Shown piece after piece: positions 9,579-18,307 of a stretch of 64,000 nt of DNA. This DNA is from G965205255 sp965205255 (GTDB taxonomy: Bacteria; Pseudomonadota; Gammaproteobacteria; Pseudomonadales; Endozoicomonadaceae). The DNA is taken from contig OZ242051.1 in the NCBI GenBank assembly GCA_965205255.1, positions 1,116,001-1,180,000 of the forward strand, in the 5' to 3' direction. Numbering within the stretch: position 1 is the first letter of the stretch; every line of letters starts with the position of its first letter. The position numbers were made by a program, and so were the translations under genes. Under the pieces are notes generated by a model, which did not search any database, was not told the DNA's origin, and saw only the letters and a list, made by a program, of their open reading frames with translations.

Positions 9579-11084
9579 CTAAGTTATCATAAGTAGTGTT
9601 TTTTTTATTTTTTCTCTATCATCAAAATTGTATTTAACGCCACAAATTTCCTGATAATTTTCATGCCCTTTACCTGCAATTAAAATAACATCTGAAGGTT
9701 TTGCTTTTATAATTGAATATCTGATAGCCTTACCACGTTCTTTTATCACTTTCACACGGTTTGCTGATCGGGCATCAACAGTAGCCATTGCATCTTCAAT
9801 AATCTGATCAGGGGCTTCAAAGCGTGGATTATCATTGGTAAGAATAATTGCATCTGCATGTGTTAAAGCCACATCCATCATTAAAGCCCGCTTACCCCGA
9901 TCCCTATCACCACCACAACCAAAAACACAAATAATTTTTTGCTGATGTTGTTCACGAATTGCCGACAAAGCATTTTTCAACGCATCTGGCGTATGAGCGT
10001 AGTCAACAATCACCATGGGAGTTTGATTAGCTTTACCATAAACTTCCATTCTTCCAGGGACATTACCTAAAACCTTTATTGCGTTTAAAATTTTTGGCGT
10101 TGCTATTCCCTGACAGCCTAATACTCCTATAATTCCCAACACATTATATAAATTAAACTTTCCATAAAGTGATGTAACAAACAAACCCTTTCCCCAAGGG
10201 GTTGTTATATTCGCACGGGTGTCGGCACCGTTTCTCTGAATATTTTCCAGATAAATATCAGCACTGCGATCAGTTAAAGCATAAGTAACTATATTAGCCG
10301 ATTCAGGCACGGCCTTAATGAATGCTGTTCCGTAAACATCATCAATATTGATAACAGCATTTTTTAGCTTGGATGCTCTAAAGAGTTGCAACTTTGCATT
10401 CACATACGCTTGCATCGTTTTATGATAATCAAGATGATCATGGCTGATGTTGGTAAACAAGGCTGTCTCAAAGCAAACCCCATCAACCCGCCCTTGACAA
10501 AGAGCATGCGATGAAACTTCCATCACGGTCTGAGATATATCTTCTGTCACCCATTGAGATAAAGTACTCTGTATCTCATAGGAATTAGGTGTCGTATTGT
10601 CTGAAATTTCAAGATCAGGATAAATGCCGTTACCTATGGTGCCGATCACTCCAGCTCTCACAGATAAAAGTGTTAGTATTTGTGCCAGAAAAAAACTACA
10701 AGAAGTTTTACCATTTGTACCAGTAATACCTGTTACCTTCATATGGTTTGAAGGGTTTTTAAATAACTGGGCAAGTCCCTTACCAATTTTTTTGCCCAAC
10801 TCATTTACAACATACACCATAACACCTTTAGATTCATAAGAATCAGGTAACATGGCACTTTTTTCTGCTACAACGGCAATAGCACCGTTATCTATTGCCT
10901 GAGGAATGAAGTCCCTACCATCAACCGCTTCTCCATTTACTGCAAAGAAAACCCAGCCCGGCTTTATCTTACGACTATCCACATGAAAATGTTTGTAATA
11001 AATATCATCGCTTATCTTATTTTTTACCCCAAACAAATGAAGTAAGCCATTAAGCGATCTTTGAGACGGTTCGGATAGTGACAT
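9579..11084 (-). CDS. murE: UDP-MurNAc-L-alanyl-D-glutamate--2,6-diaminopimelate ligase MurE
   Basis: Adds meso-diaminopimelate to the peptidoglycan precursor. Seen: VDSRKIKPGWVFFAVNG, the P-loop GITGTNGKTSCSFFL, the acceptor loop NTTPNSYEIQ, and the DNPR motif (in LTNDNPRFE) that marks the DAP-specific rather than the Lys-specific enzyme. The ATG at 11084 (501 residues) is chosen; a TTG at 11111 would add nine residues unlike the family. It is preceded by rsmA instead of ftsI, an unusual neighbour for murE. Confidence 0.95.
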   Translation of the reverse strand: MSLSEPSQRSLNGLLHLFGVKNKISDDIYYKHFHVDSRKIKPGWVFFAVNGEAVDGRDFIPQAIDNGAIAVVAEKSAMLPDSYESKGVMVYVVNELGKKIGKGLAQLFKNPSNHMKVTGITGTNGKTSCSFFLAQILTLLSVRAGVIGTIGNGIYPDLEISDNTTPNSYEIQSTLSQWVTEDISQTVMEVSSHALCQGRVDGVCFETALFTNISHDHLDYHKTMQAYVNAKLQLFRASKLKNAVINIDDVYGTAFIKAVPESANIVTYALTDRSADIYLENIQRNGADTRANITTPWGKGLFVTSLYGKFNLYNVLGIIGVLGCQGIATPKILNAIKVLGNVPGRMEVYGKANQTPMVIVDYAHTPDALKNALSAIREQHQQKIICVFGCGGDRDRGKRALMMDVALTHADAIILTNDNPRFEAPDQIIEDAMATVDARSANRVKVIKERGKAIRYSIIKAKPSDVILIAGKGHENYQEICGVKYNFDDREKIKKTLLMIT

Positions 11085-11219
11085 AAAAATCCAATAGCAC
11101 GAATATAACAAGATATTAAAATAGAGATAATCTCAAAATTTCTTTCTGTTTTCTTTAACTTTTTGAGACTATTTTCAACAAAAAAAATTACGCATCCGCA
11201 AATATCACCGACAACATCT

Positions 11220-12020
11220 TTAGCGTTTGGTAATAAAGTCAGCAATGGAAATATATTGCTCCAGCTTAATATTCTCAGGTCGTAACTGAGGGTCAATACT
11301 TAACTTTTCCAGCTGATTATCAGAGATGACGTCTTTTAAGCAGTTTCGCAATGTTTTACGACGAAAACCAAATGCTTGGCGAACTATTTTCTTCAGCATT
11401 TCATAATCTTCACAGACAAAAGGAAGCTCTTTAAAAGGAACAAGACGAACAATAGCTGAATCAACTTTTGGTGGAGGATAAAACGCACTTGGCGCGACAT
11501 ATAAAAGATTTTCTGTTGTACAGTGATACTGAGTCATCACACTCAGGCGACCATAATTTTTTTCACCTGGCTTGGCCGTTAAACGATCAACTACTTCTTT
11601 CTGCAACATAAAGTGCATATCTTGAATAAGGTCAGAGTAGCTCAATAAGTAAAAAATAAGCGGTGTCGAAATATTGTAGGGCAAATTTCCAGCCAACCTT
11701 AATAACTTACCATCTTTTTGCAACATGGAATAATCAAAGGTTAGTGCATCGCCCTGATGAATTCTGAATCCCTCTGACAAAGCAAACTGCACTTTCAACC
11801 GAGGCACTAAATCTCTGTCAAGCTCTATCACATCCAGATTTTTACAGGCATCAACCAAAGGTTCAGTTAACGCACCTTGTCCCGGACCAATTTCAACCAT
11901 ATGATCATTTTTTTTCGGTCCAATCGTCTGAATAATACGATGAATTACCACAGGATCTTGCAAAAAATTTTGACCAAAACGTTTACGCGCTTTATGTGCG
12001 CCAGATAACGATTGCAACAT
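11220..12020 (-). CDS. rsmA: 16S rRNA (adenine1518-N6/adenine1519-N6)-dimethyltransferase RsmA (KsgA)
   Basis: Dimethylates two adjacent adenines near the 3-prime end of 16S rRNA late in 30S assembly. Seen: KARKRFGQNFLQDP at the N-terminus, the SAM-binding VEIGPGQGALTEPL, and the catalytic NLPYNISTPL. The ATG at 12020 gives 266 residues, matching the family start; the upstream TTG at 12038 does not. The usual partners pdxA and apaG are not adjacent. It lies 135 bases upstream of murE on the same strand. Confidence 0.95.
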   Translation of the reverse strand: MLQSLSGAHKARKRFGQNFLQDPVVIHRIIQTIGPKKNDHMVEIGPGQGALTEPLVDACKNLDVIELDRDLVPRLKVQFALSEGFRIHQGDALTFDYSMLQKDGKLLRLAGNLPYNISTPLIFYLLSYSDLIQDMHFMLQKEVVDRLTAKPGEKNYGRLSVMTQYHCTTENLLYVAPSAFYPPPKVDSAIVRLVPFKELPFVCEDYEMLKKIVRQAFGFRRKTLRNCLKDVISDNQLEKLSIDPQLRPENIKLEQYISIADFITKR

Positions 12021-12076
12021 AACTTTGAAAACCGCCAATATGCATTGCCTGATTACAACTTGTTAAGATTATAAGC

Positions 12077-12457
12077 TTACCCTGCAGCCTCAAAACTATC
12101 TTCTCTGAGTTTTGCGCTACCATCAGCCTGAATAACCCAATGTTCTTTGTGAATAGTGCCTGAGGCTTTATTCATTTTCCAGTCAGAAGTTAATATCGCA
12201 TTGTGTGTATCCATAACGCTGATAACAGGGCCAACATATTGAACATCGGTAAACCCGTCATCAATAAGTTTTTGCCAAAAACCCCGAATCTGGTCGTGAC
12301 CCGTAAACACACCAAAAGGTTTTGCTTCCATGACTGCATCATTCTCATACAAGCTTGCACATTGCTGCGCATTACCTGAATTAAATCCATCTTTCCACAT
12401 TTCACTTGCTTTATCTACAGCATCCCGCACTTTCTTTTTTTGCGCTTCAGTTAACAT
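12077..12457 (-). CDS. SnoaL/DUF4440-like protein of the NTF2 fold
   Basis: A 126-residue cytoplasmic protein with the cone-shaped NTF2-like pattern: an N-terminal helix (EMWKDGFNSGNAQQCASLY), ENDAVMEAKPFGVFTGHDQIRGFW, then beta strands ending in EHWVIQADGSAKLREDSFE. Family members include ketosteroid-isomerase-like enzymes and binding proteins; no substrate can be named. GGAG precedes the ATG by about 8 bases. A hairpin and a tandem 12-mer lie just upstream and may control it. Confidence 0.7.
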   Translation of the reverse strand: MLTEAQKKKVRDAVDKASEMWKDGFNSGNAQQCASLYENDAVMEAKPFGVFTGHDQIRGFWQKLIDDGFTDVQYVGPVISVMDTHNAILTSDWKMNKASGTIHKEHWVIQADGSAKLREDSFEAAG

Positions 12458-12481
12458 TTTTCACTCCAATAGCATAATCTG

Positions 12482-12514
12482 GTATCAGGTGGTAGCAGGC
12501 TGGCCATCTGATAC
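12482..12514. promoter_or_regulatory. imperfect inverted repeat upstream of the NTF2-like gene
   Basis: The arms GTATCAGGTGG (12482-12492) and CCATCTGATAC (12504-12514) pair over 11 bases with one G-T wobble around an 11-base loop. It lies 25-57 bases upstream of the ATG at 12457, so it would be in the 5-prime UTR or promoter of that gene. There is no T-run, so it is not a typical terminator. Confidence 0.4.
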
Positions 12515-12527
12515 TTAAGCTACTTTT

Positions 12528-12551
12528 TATCGTACACTTTATCGTACACTT
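12528..12551. repeat. tandem 12-mer TATCGTACACTT x2
   Basis: Two exact head-to-tail copies at 12528-12539 and 12540-12551, next to a TATAAT-like hexamer when read on the minus strand. They are placed where an activator or repressor of the gene at 12077-12457 would bind. Binding is inference. Confidence 0.5.
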
Positions 12552-12732
12552 ATTATATATCATCGAAAACCGAGCCTGATGCTTTCATTTGAGAGTTTCA
12601 CATAGTGCTATCAATATTAAAATAAATTGCAACGCATTAATTATTACAACTGAATTATACATTATGTATTATGCAATTTAACAGGCAAAAATAAGGCGTA
12701 GTAATTGGACAACATATTACAGTTCATATCAA

Positions 12733-12990
12733 TCACAGGTTGTATCAGGCAAGACTATCTCATATGGCTTCTCCTGCTTTTCAACTGTTTTTTCAGTTTT
12801 ATTAAGTAGCCTTTCTCGATACTTATCATCAACTGCTGCAATAATACGCCGATTTTTGATACATACCTTTATTGTTTTTTTAACTTTCAGCAGGGTTGGC
12901 GCAATTTATCTGAGTATCACCATATTCTCAAATCCGTTGTCTTTACCAAGGCGAATGTGGTCTTCATTAACTCAATATTCAACATGTATC
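12733..12990 (-). pseudogene. ISAs1-family transposase, C-terminal remnant
   Basis: Minus-strand translation gives VNEDHIRLGKDNGFENMVIL, then an in-frame stop, then IAPTLLKVKKTIKVCIKNRR and IIAAVDDKYRERLL before a final stop. The pattern R(K)DN-(P/G)-EN...LRR-IA-LLK...K-GIKNRR-AAWDD-Y is characteristic of the ISAs1 transposase C-terminus. Internal stops and the absence of the N-terminal two thirds show it is dead. Confidence 0.6.
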
Positions 12991-13340
12991 TCTACGTTAT
13001 TTTATCCTAAGTGTGCTTTTTCGATAAAAGCACATATTCAGCTAACAAGGGAGTCATATGCAATAGCCTAATATATACAGCTATTATCGTTTATCAAGCT
13101 GTTCTTTACCCTTATCAATAAAAAAACAAATCTCAAAGTTCACTTTAGCGTATCAAACTAAATGAATTTGATCTGCTTCTTATATCTAACAAGAAACGCC
13201 CTCATTCACTACTAAAAATAATTAGGCACTATCGTGCAATAAATGTTAACCTTTGCAAACTTGGTACAATATAAAAAAATTGCGCATGAGCAAAACCACT
13301 TACACAAAATTTACTAATTGAATTATCGGAGCCTTAGCCA
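12991..13340. other. non-coding stretch upstream of trxA
   Basis: 350 AT-rich bases between the ISAs1 remnant and trxA. There is a small hairpin (GGCAC TATC GTGC, near 13224) and a TACAAT hexamer near 13265 that could be a -10 box for trxA, though no convincing -35 lies at the right spacing. No gene is seen; the plus-strand frame at 12856-13071 shows no family features. Confidence 0.4.
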
Positions 13341-13664
13341 ATGAGCAATATCCATACAGTTACAGATACAACGTTTGATAATGAGGTTGTAAAATCTGAC
13401 ATTCCTGTACTTGTAGACTACTGGGCGGAATGGTGTGGCCCATGCAAAATGATTGCTCCCATACTTGAGCAAATTGCAGAGACCTACGCAGAAAAAATCA
13501 AAATATGCAAACTAAATATTGATGAGAATACAAATATTCCGGCTAAATATAACATTCGTGGTATTCCAACACTCATGCTTTTTAAAAATGGAAACATAGA
13601 AGGCACTAAGGTCGGTGCACTCACAAAATCGCAACTGACAGAGTTTATTGACACTCTTAGCTAG
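13341..13664 (+). CDS. trxA: thioredoxin
   Basis: A 107-residue cytoplasmic dithiol reductant, exactly the family length. Seen: the active site YWAEWCGPCKM and the conserved cis-Pro region IRGIPTLMLFKNG. GGAG lies upstream of the ATG. It is followed by rho and ubiD, the order found in Pseudomonas-type genomes. Confidence 0.97.
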   Translation: MSNIHTVTDTTFDNEVVKSDIPVLVDYWAEWCGPCKMIAPILEQIAETYAEKIKICKLNIDENTNIPAKYNIRGIPTLMLFKNGNIEGTKVGALTKSQLTEFIDTLS

Positions 13665-14027
13665 CAGAATAAAAATAAAATATTGACAAGACTTGTCAAT
13701 CACTTAAAGTTTTTACTAATATTACTGGACGTTTAACAAAATAGATGTTAGATTATCCAGCAAGTTAAAGTGCTTGATCTTTGCAACATAGCTAACCATA
13801 GTTTATTCGAACTGTAATTATTTGATTAAATGATTAAAAACTTTTATAAATGATCAAATAAACTCTTGAAAGCAATTTCTGTTTTGGTGAATTTTGCGAG
13901 TAGGATTGCTTTGTCAAGTACTTTTTAAGATACGAACTAACAATAAAATCAGGTTAACACTGATTCTAGTGGCGGCCTTATCTTTGGCAGAGCTTTTCAT
14001 AAAGCAATCATACTAACTTAATCTACC
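13665..14027. other. trxA-rho intergenic leader
   Basis: 363 bases that include a perfect 19-base palindrome (13682-13700) and a looser inverted repeat of the type TATTTGAT...ATGATCAAATA near 13818-13861. rho genes are commonly autoregulated through a long leader by Rho-dependent attenuation; a leader of this length would allow it (inference). No ORF with a good start is seen. Confidence 0.45.
13682..13700. promoter_or_regulatory. perfect 19-base palindrome between trxA and rho
   Basis: ATTGACAAG-A-CTTGTCAAT: 9-base arms around a single central base, 18 bases after the trxA stop. There is no T-run after it, and a one-base loop is poor for an RNA hairpin. It looks more like a dimeric-repressor operator than a terminator. 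Confidence 0.45.
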
Positions 14028-15287
14028 ATGCATCTTACTGAGCTTAAGAAAAAAAGTGTCCCAGAATTGCTGAAAATCGCAGAAAGTGTGGGATTAGATA
14101 ACTTGGCACGTTCTCGCAAACAGGACGTTATATTCTCTATCCTTAAGCGTCATGCCCGAAGTGGCGAAGACATTTATGGCGATGGAGTATTGGAAATCCT
14201 TCAGGATGGTTTCGGTTTTTTGCGTTCTGCAGATAGCTCATACCTTGCTGGACCTGACGATATTTATGTTTCTCCAAGTCAAATCAGGCGATTCAATCTG
14301 CGCACTGGAGATACAATTTCAGGAAAAATTCGCCCTCCTAAAGAAGGTGAACGCTATTTTGCACTTCTCAAAGTCAATAAAGTAAACTTCGACCAGCCAG
14401 AAGACGCCCGAAGCAAAATTCTGTTTGAGAATTTAACGCCCTTATTTCCAAATGACCGGTTAATTATGGAACTTGGCAATGGTTCAACAGAAGATCTAAC
14501 CGGTCGTGTCATTGATCTTTGTGCACCTTTTGGCAAAGGTCAACGTGGCCTTATTGTTTCCCCTCCTAAAGCGGGTAAAACATTAATGCTACAAAATATT
14601 GCAGCGAACATCGCCCGAAATAACCCTGAGTCTCATTTAATTGTTTTGCTGATTGATGAACGTCCGGAAGAAGTGACAGAAATGTCACGATCTGTTCGTG
14701 GTGAAGTTGTAGCATCAACTTTCGATGAACCACCTGTTCGCCACGTTCAGGTAGCTGAAATGGTTATCGAAAAAGCCAAACGCCTTGTAGAACACAAACA
14801 AGATGTAATTATCTTGCTTGACTCCATTACGCGCTTAGCGCGTGCTTATAATACCGTTATTCCTTCTTCCGGAAAAGTACTTACCGGTGGTGTGGATGCT
14901 CACGCCCTTGAGAGACCCAAACGTTTCTTTGGCGCAGCGCGCAATATAGAAGAAGGTGGTAGTTTAACCATTATGGCAACAACACTTGTTGAAACTGGCT
15001 CCAAGATGGACGAAGTTATCTACGAAGAGTTTAAGGGTACCGGAAACATGGAAGTACACCTTGATCGTCGTGTTGCAGAAAAACGTGTTTTCCCAGCCAT
15101 TAATATCAACAAGTCTGGCACTCGTCGTGAAGAATTACTAACCAGTGAAGATGAGCTTCAGCGCATGTGGATTTTACGTAAACTACTTCATCCAATGGAA
15201 GAAATCGCTGCTATCGAATTTTTACTGGATCGCCTGAAACATACTAAAACCAATACAGAGTTTTTCCAGGCAATGAAACGTAAATAA
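14028..15287 (+). CDS. rho: transcription termination factor Rho
   Basis: Hexameric RNA-dependent ATPase/helicase that ends transcription. It is 419 residues, as in E. coli. Seen: the N-terminal helical cap (MHLTELKKKSVPELLKIAES), the OSB RNA-binding domain (EILQDGFGFLRS, GPDDIYVSPSQIRRF), the Walker A loop SPPKAGKTLMLQNIA, Walker B (VIILLDSITRLARAYN) and the Q-loop region. The ribosome-binding site is weak. It is followed by ubiD. Confidence 0.98.
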   Translation: MHLTELKKKSVPELLKIAESVGLDNLARSRKQDVIFSILKRHARSGEDIYGDGVLEILQDGFGFLRSADSSYLAGPDDIYVSPSQIRRFNLRTGDTISGKIRPPKEGERYFALLKVNKVNFDQPEDARSKILFENLTPLFPNDRLIMELGNGSTEDLTGRVIDLCAPFGKGQRGLIVSPPKAGKTLMLQNIAANIARNNPESHLIVLLIDERPEEVTEMSRSVRGEVVASTFDEPPVRHVQVAEMVIEKAKRLVEHKQDVIILLDSITRLARAYNTVIPSSGKVLTGGVDAHALERPKRFFGAARNIEEGGSLTIMATTLVETGSKMDEVIYEEFKGTGNMEVHLDRRVAEKRVFPAININKSGTRREELLTSEDELQRMWILRKLLHPMEEIAAIEFLLDRLKHTKTNTEFFQAMKRK

Positions 15288-15356
15288 TAGCAACTTATTT
15301 ATTTAACATACAATCAAGCAAGTATATATATTTAGTTTGTATAGGTGAGAGCTTAA

Positions 15357-16823
15357 TTGAAGTATAAGGACCTGCGTGAATTTATCAGTATGCTGGAAGC
15401 TTGTGGTGAATTAAAGCGCATCACCTATGAAGTTGACCCTTGCATGGAAGTCACAGAAATCTGCGACCGAACTCTGCGCAGAGGTGGGCCTGCCTTACTT
15501 TTCGAGAATCCAAAAGGATCGACCATTCCTTTGCTAGCTAATCTTTTTGGTACTCAAAAGCGTGTTGCTATGGGGATGGGCCAGACAAGCGTGGATGGGT
15601 TGCGCGATATTGGCAAGTTACTTGCAATGCTGAAAGAACCCGAACCGCCCAAGGGTTTCAAAGATGCTATAAGCAAACTTCCTGTTTATAAACAAGCACT
15701 GACAATGGGCTCGAAAGTTGTTAAGTCAGCACCTTGTCAGGCGGTGGTTTTAAAAGATAAGGAGGTCGATTTAACAGATCTTCCGATTCAAACCTGCTGG
15801 CCTGAAGATGTAGCCCCACTAATCACATGGCCTTTAGTTATTACTAAAGGCCCTGAAAAGAAACGTCAGAATTTAGGTATTTATCGTCAACAGCTTCTTG
15901 GTAAAAATAAGCTGATTATGCGATGGTTACCCCATCGAGGCGGTGCATTGGATTTTAAAGCGTGGTGCGATGAAAATCCTGGTAAGCCTTTTCCTGTTTC
16001 AGTAGCACTGGGTGCTGATCCAGCCACTATTCTTGGCGCAGTAACACCAGTACCGGACGCTTTGTCTGAATACGCCTTTGCAGGGCTACTCAGAGGTAGC
16101 AAAACTGAGCTGGTAAAATGTGTCACCAATGATCTTTACGCACCTGCCAGTGCAGAGTTTGTGTTAGAAGGTCACCTGATACAAGAAGAAATGGCCAATG
16201 AAGGCCCTTTTGCCGATCACACTGGGTATTACAACGAAGTAGAAAGCTTTCCTGTATTTACTGTTACTTGCATGACTCATCGCAAAAAACCCATATATCA
16301 CAGCACATATACAGGAAGACCACCAGATGAACCTGCTATTTTAGGGGCTGCGCTAAATGAAATATTTATTCCTATACTACAAAAGCAATTTCCTGAAATT
16401 GTAGACTTTTATCTACCTCCGGAAGGTTGCTCCTATCGTATGGCTGTTGTTACTATAAAGAAACAATATCCCGGTCATGCCAAGCGAGTTATGCTGGGTG
16501 TATGGTCTTTTCTTCGACAATTTATGTATACTAAATTTGTAGTTGTTACCGACCACGACATAAACCCCCGAAGCTGGGAAGACGTAATTTGGGCTATCAC
16601 CACTCGCATGGACCCCCAACGTGATATGCAGTTTATAGATTCTTCTCCCATCGATTATTTAGACTTTGCTTCTCCTGTATCTGGCCTTGGCTCTAAAGTA
16701 GGATTTGATGCTACCAATAAATGGTCTGGTGAGACCAATAGAGAGTGGGGGAAACCGGCCTTTATGGACCAGTCTGTTAAACAACGGATAGATGACATTT
16801 GGGAAGAACTGGGGATTAATTAA
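15357..16823 (+). CDS. ubiD: 4-hydroxy-3-polyprenylbenzoate decarboxylase UbiD
   Basis: Prenylated-FMN-dependent decarboxylase of ubiquinone biosynthesis; it needs the UbiX product. 488 residues. The start is TTG at 15357, supported by AGGTGA about 8 bases upstream and by exact agreement with the family N-terminus (MKYKDLREF). Seen: FENPKGSTIPLLANLFG, MGMGQ, KEPEPPKGF, and the prFMN/metal region NLGIYRQQ...MRWLPHRGGA. The rho-ubiD order is conserved in Pseudomonas-like genomes. Confidence 0.96.
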   Translation: MKYKDLREFISMLEACGELKRITYEVDPCMEVTEICDRTLRRGGPALLFENPKGSTIPLLANLFGTQKRVAMGMGQTSVDGLRDIGKLLAMLKEPEPPKGFKDAISKLPVYKQALTMGSKVVKSAPCQAVVLKDKEVDLTDLPIQTCWPEDVAPLITWPLVITKGPEKKRQNLGIYRQQLLGKNKLIMRWLPHRGGALDFKAWCDENPGKPFPVSVALGADPATILGAVTPVPDALSEYAFAGLLRGSKTELVKCVTNDLYAPASAEFVLEGHLIQEEMANEGPFADHTGYYNEVESFPVFTVTCMTHRKKPIYHSTYTGRPPDEPAILGAALNEIFIPILQKQFPEIVDFYLPPEGCSYRMAVVTIKKQYPGHAKRVMLGVWSFLRQFMYTKFVVVTDHDINPRSWEDVIWAITTRMDPQRDMQFIDSSPIDYLDFASPVSGLGSKVGFDATNKWSGETNREWGKPAFMDQSVKQRIDDIWEELGIN

Positions 16824-16986
16824 CAAACTCCGTCAAAAGTGGACGCAATTGATTAGACAGCATTTTCCAAAGTTGAGTTCTTTTTTTAACCTAAGCTACC
16901 TGTTTAATGCTAACCACTGCCTTGCTACTTGATAAATACGGGGTTGAACTTATCACTATTAGAAGAAAAACATGTAGCAGAAAAAC

Positions 16987-17211
16987 ATGAAGCCCAAACC
17001 GCTTACACTCTTTGACAAGAGCACTGTTCCAGGGACCGTCTATCATTAATGCCATCAATGATCATCTTAAAGTATTTTTTAGATTGAGCATTCAAGGCAT
17101 CGTTCAAAAACGAACTTTATGGTGAATCTGATCAGTGGCTTTATTGCCCATCACTACAAAGAAAAAAATTCTCCACTAAATATGCATTATACAGGCTTAA
17201 TATCGGTTTAG
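16987..17211 (+). pseudogene. IS982-family transposase, C-terminal remnant (frameshifted)
   Basis: One frame reads LTLFDKSTVPGTVYH-stop. A shifted frame gives IINAINDHLKVFFRL, then a further shift from 17083 reads IEHSRHRSKTNFMVNLISGF and IAHHYKEKNSPL to a TAG at 17209. The ...INDxLK...IEHSRHRS...NF-VNLISGLIAY pattern is the IS982-type transposase C-terminus. Two frameshifts in 200 bases mark it as dead. It lies in the ubiD-pyrD gap. Confidence 0.65.
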
Positions 17212-17227
17212 TTACATGCAACTTAGG

Positions 17228-18244
17228 TTACAACAGAGCCTGATGCCTGAGAGAAATATCTCGTATGAGACTCGGTCCTTTGTAAATCAATCCTGAGTAT
17301 ATTTGTACCAGAGAAGCACCTGCGTTGAATTTGCTAACAGCATCCTGATCACTGATAATTCCACCCACACCAATAATAGGTATATCACCCTTTAAATGAT
17401 CTGATAATTTTTGTATCACACAGGTTGAGCTGTCCGATAAAGGGCGACCGCTCAGTCCACCGAGTTCTGTACCGTATCTGCTCTGCCTAACCATTTCTTT
17501 GTTAACAGTGGTATTGGTTGCAATAACGCCATCAATATGATTGTTTCTTATTGTTTCTGCCACCTCCGCAATATTTTCATCTGTCATATCTGGGGCAATT
17601 TTAACCGCTATAGGTTTGTATATTTGATACTTATCTGCCAAAGTCTGCTGCTCTTGCTTGATAGTGTATAACAACTCATCTAACGCATCGCCAAACTGAA
17701 GGTTTCTTAAACCAGGCGTATTAGGGGAAGAGATATTAACTGTTATATAACTGGCATATGGGTAAACTTTTCTGAGGCAGTGCAAGTAATCATGCACTGC
17801 CTCCTTTTCTGGGGTATCTTTGTTCTTACCAATATTGATACCAAGTATACCTGTGAAATTACTTCGTTTTACCTTTTCTATTAAATAATCGACGCCTTTA
17901 TTGTTAAATCCCATACGATTAATAATGGCCTGATGTTTTGGCAATCTGAATAATCTGGGTTTTGGGTTACCCGGTTGAGGCCTTGGAGTTACAGTACCTA
18001 TTTCAATGAAATGAAATCCAAGCGCACTTAAAGCCTGTATGTAATCACCGTTTTTATCTAGACCAGCAGCCAACCCTACGGGACCTGGAAACGATAGTCC
18101 CATTACACTCAGAGGCTTTTTATTAAGCAGTGGCTTCTGTACAGTTATACCTGTTTTTTGTAAAAAGCTAATACCCTGAAGGCTTAGATGGTGTGATGTT
18201 TCTGTTGGAAATGCAAATAGCAGTTTTCTTAATAACCCATACAT
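17228..18244 (-). CDS. pyrD: dihydroorotate dehydrogenase (quinone), class 2
   Basis: FMN enzyme of pyrimidine synthesis that passes electrons to the membrane quinone pool. 338 residues. The amphipathic N-terminal helices (MYGLLRKLLFAFPTETSHH) mark the membrane-bound class 2 type. Seen: GLAAGLDKNGD, the catalytic-Ser motif NISSPNTPGLRNLQ, and the phosphate-binding IGVGGI near the C-terminus. It is convergent with ubiD across the IS982 remnant. Confidence 0.97.
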   Translation of the reverse strand: MYGLLRKLLFAFPTETSHHLSLQGISFLQKTGITVQKPLLNKKPLSVMGLSFPGPVGLAAGLDKNGDYIQALSALGFHFIEIGTVTPRPQPGNPKPRLFRLPKHQAIINRMGFNNKGVDYLIEKVKRSNFTGILGINIGKNKDTPEKEAVHDYLHCLRKVYPYASYITVNISSPNTPGLRNLQFGDALDELLYTIKQEQQTLADKYQIYKPIAVKIAPDMTDENIAEVAETIRNNHIDGVIATNTTVNKEMVRQSRYGTELGGLSGRPLSDSSTCVIQKLSDHLKGDIPIIGVGGIISDQDAVSKFNAGASLVQIYSGLIYKGPSLIRDISLRHQALL

Positions 18245-18307
18245 TATTTTATAAACTCTTGGAACAAATATTTTTTCATGCTAATTCTATCGACTAAGTT
18301 AACTTTA

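Noticed and set aside
9909..10839. Open frames antisense to murE and other Mur genes
   Set aside because: Shadow frames; the minus-strand proteins carry all expected family motifs.
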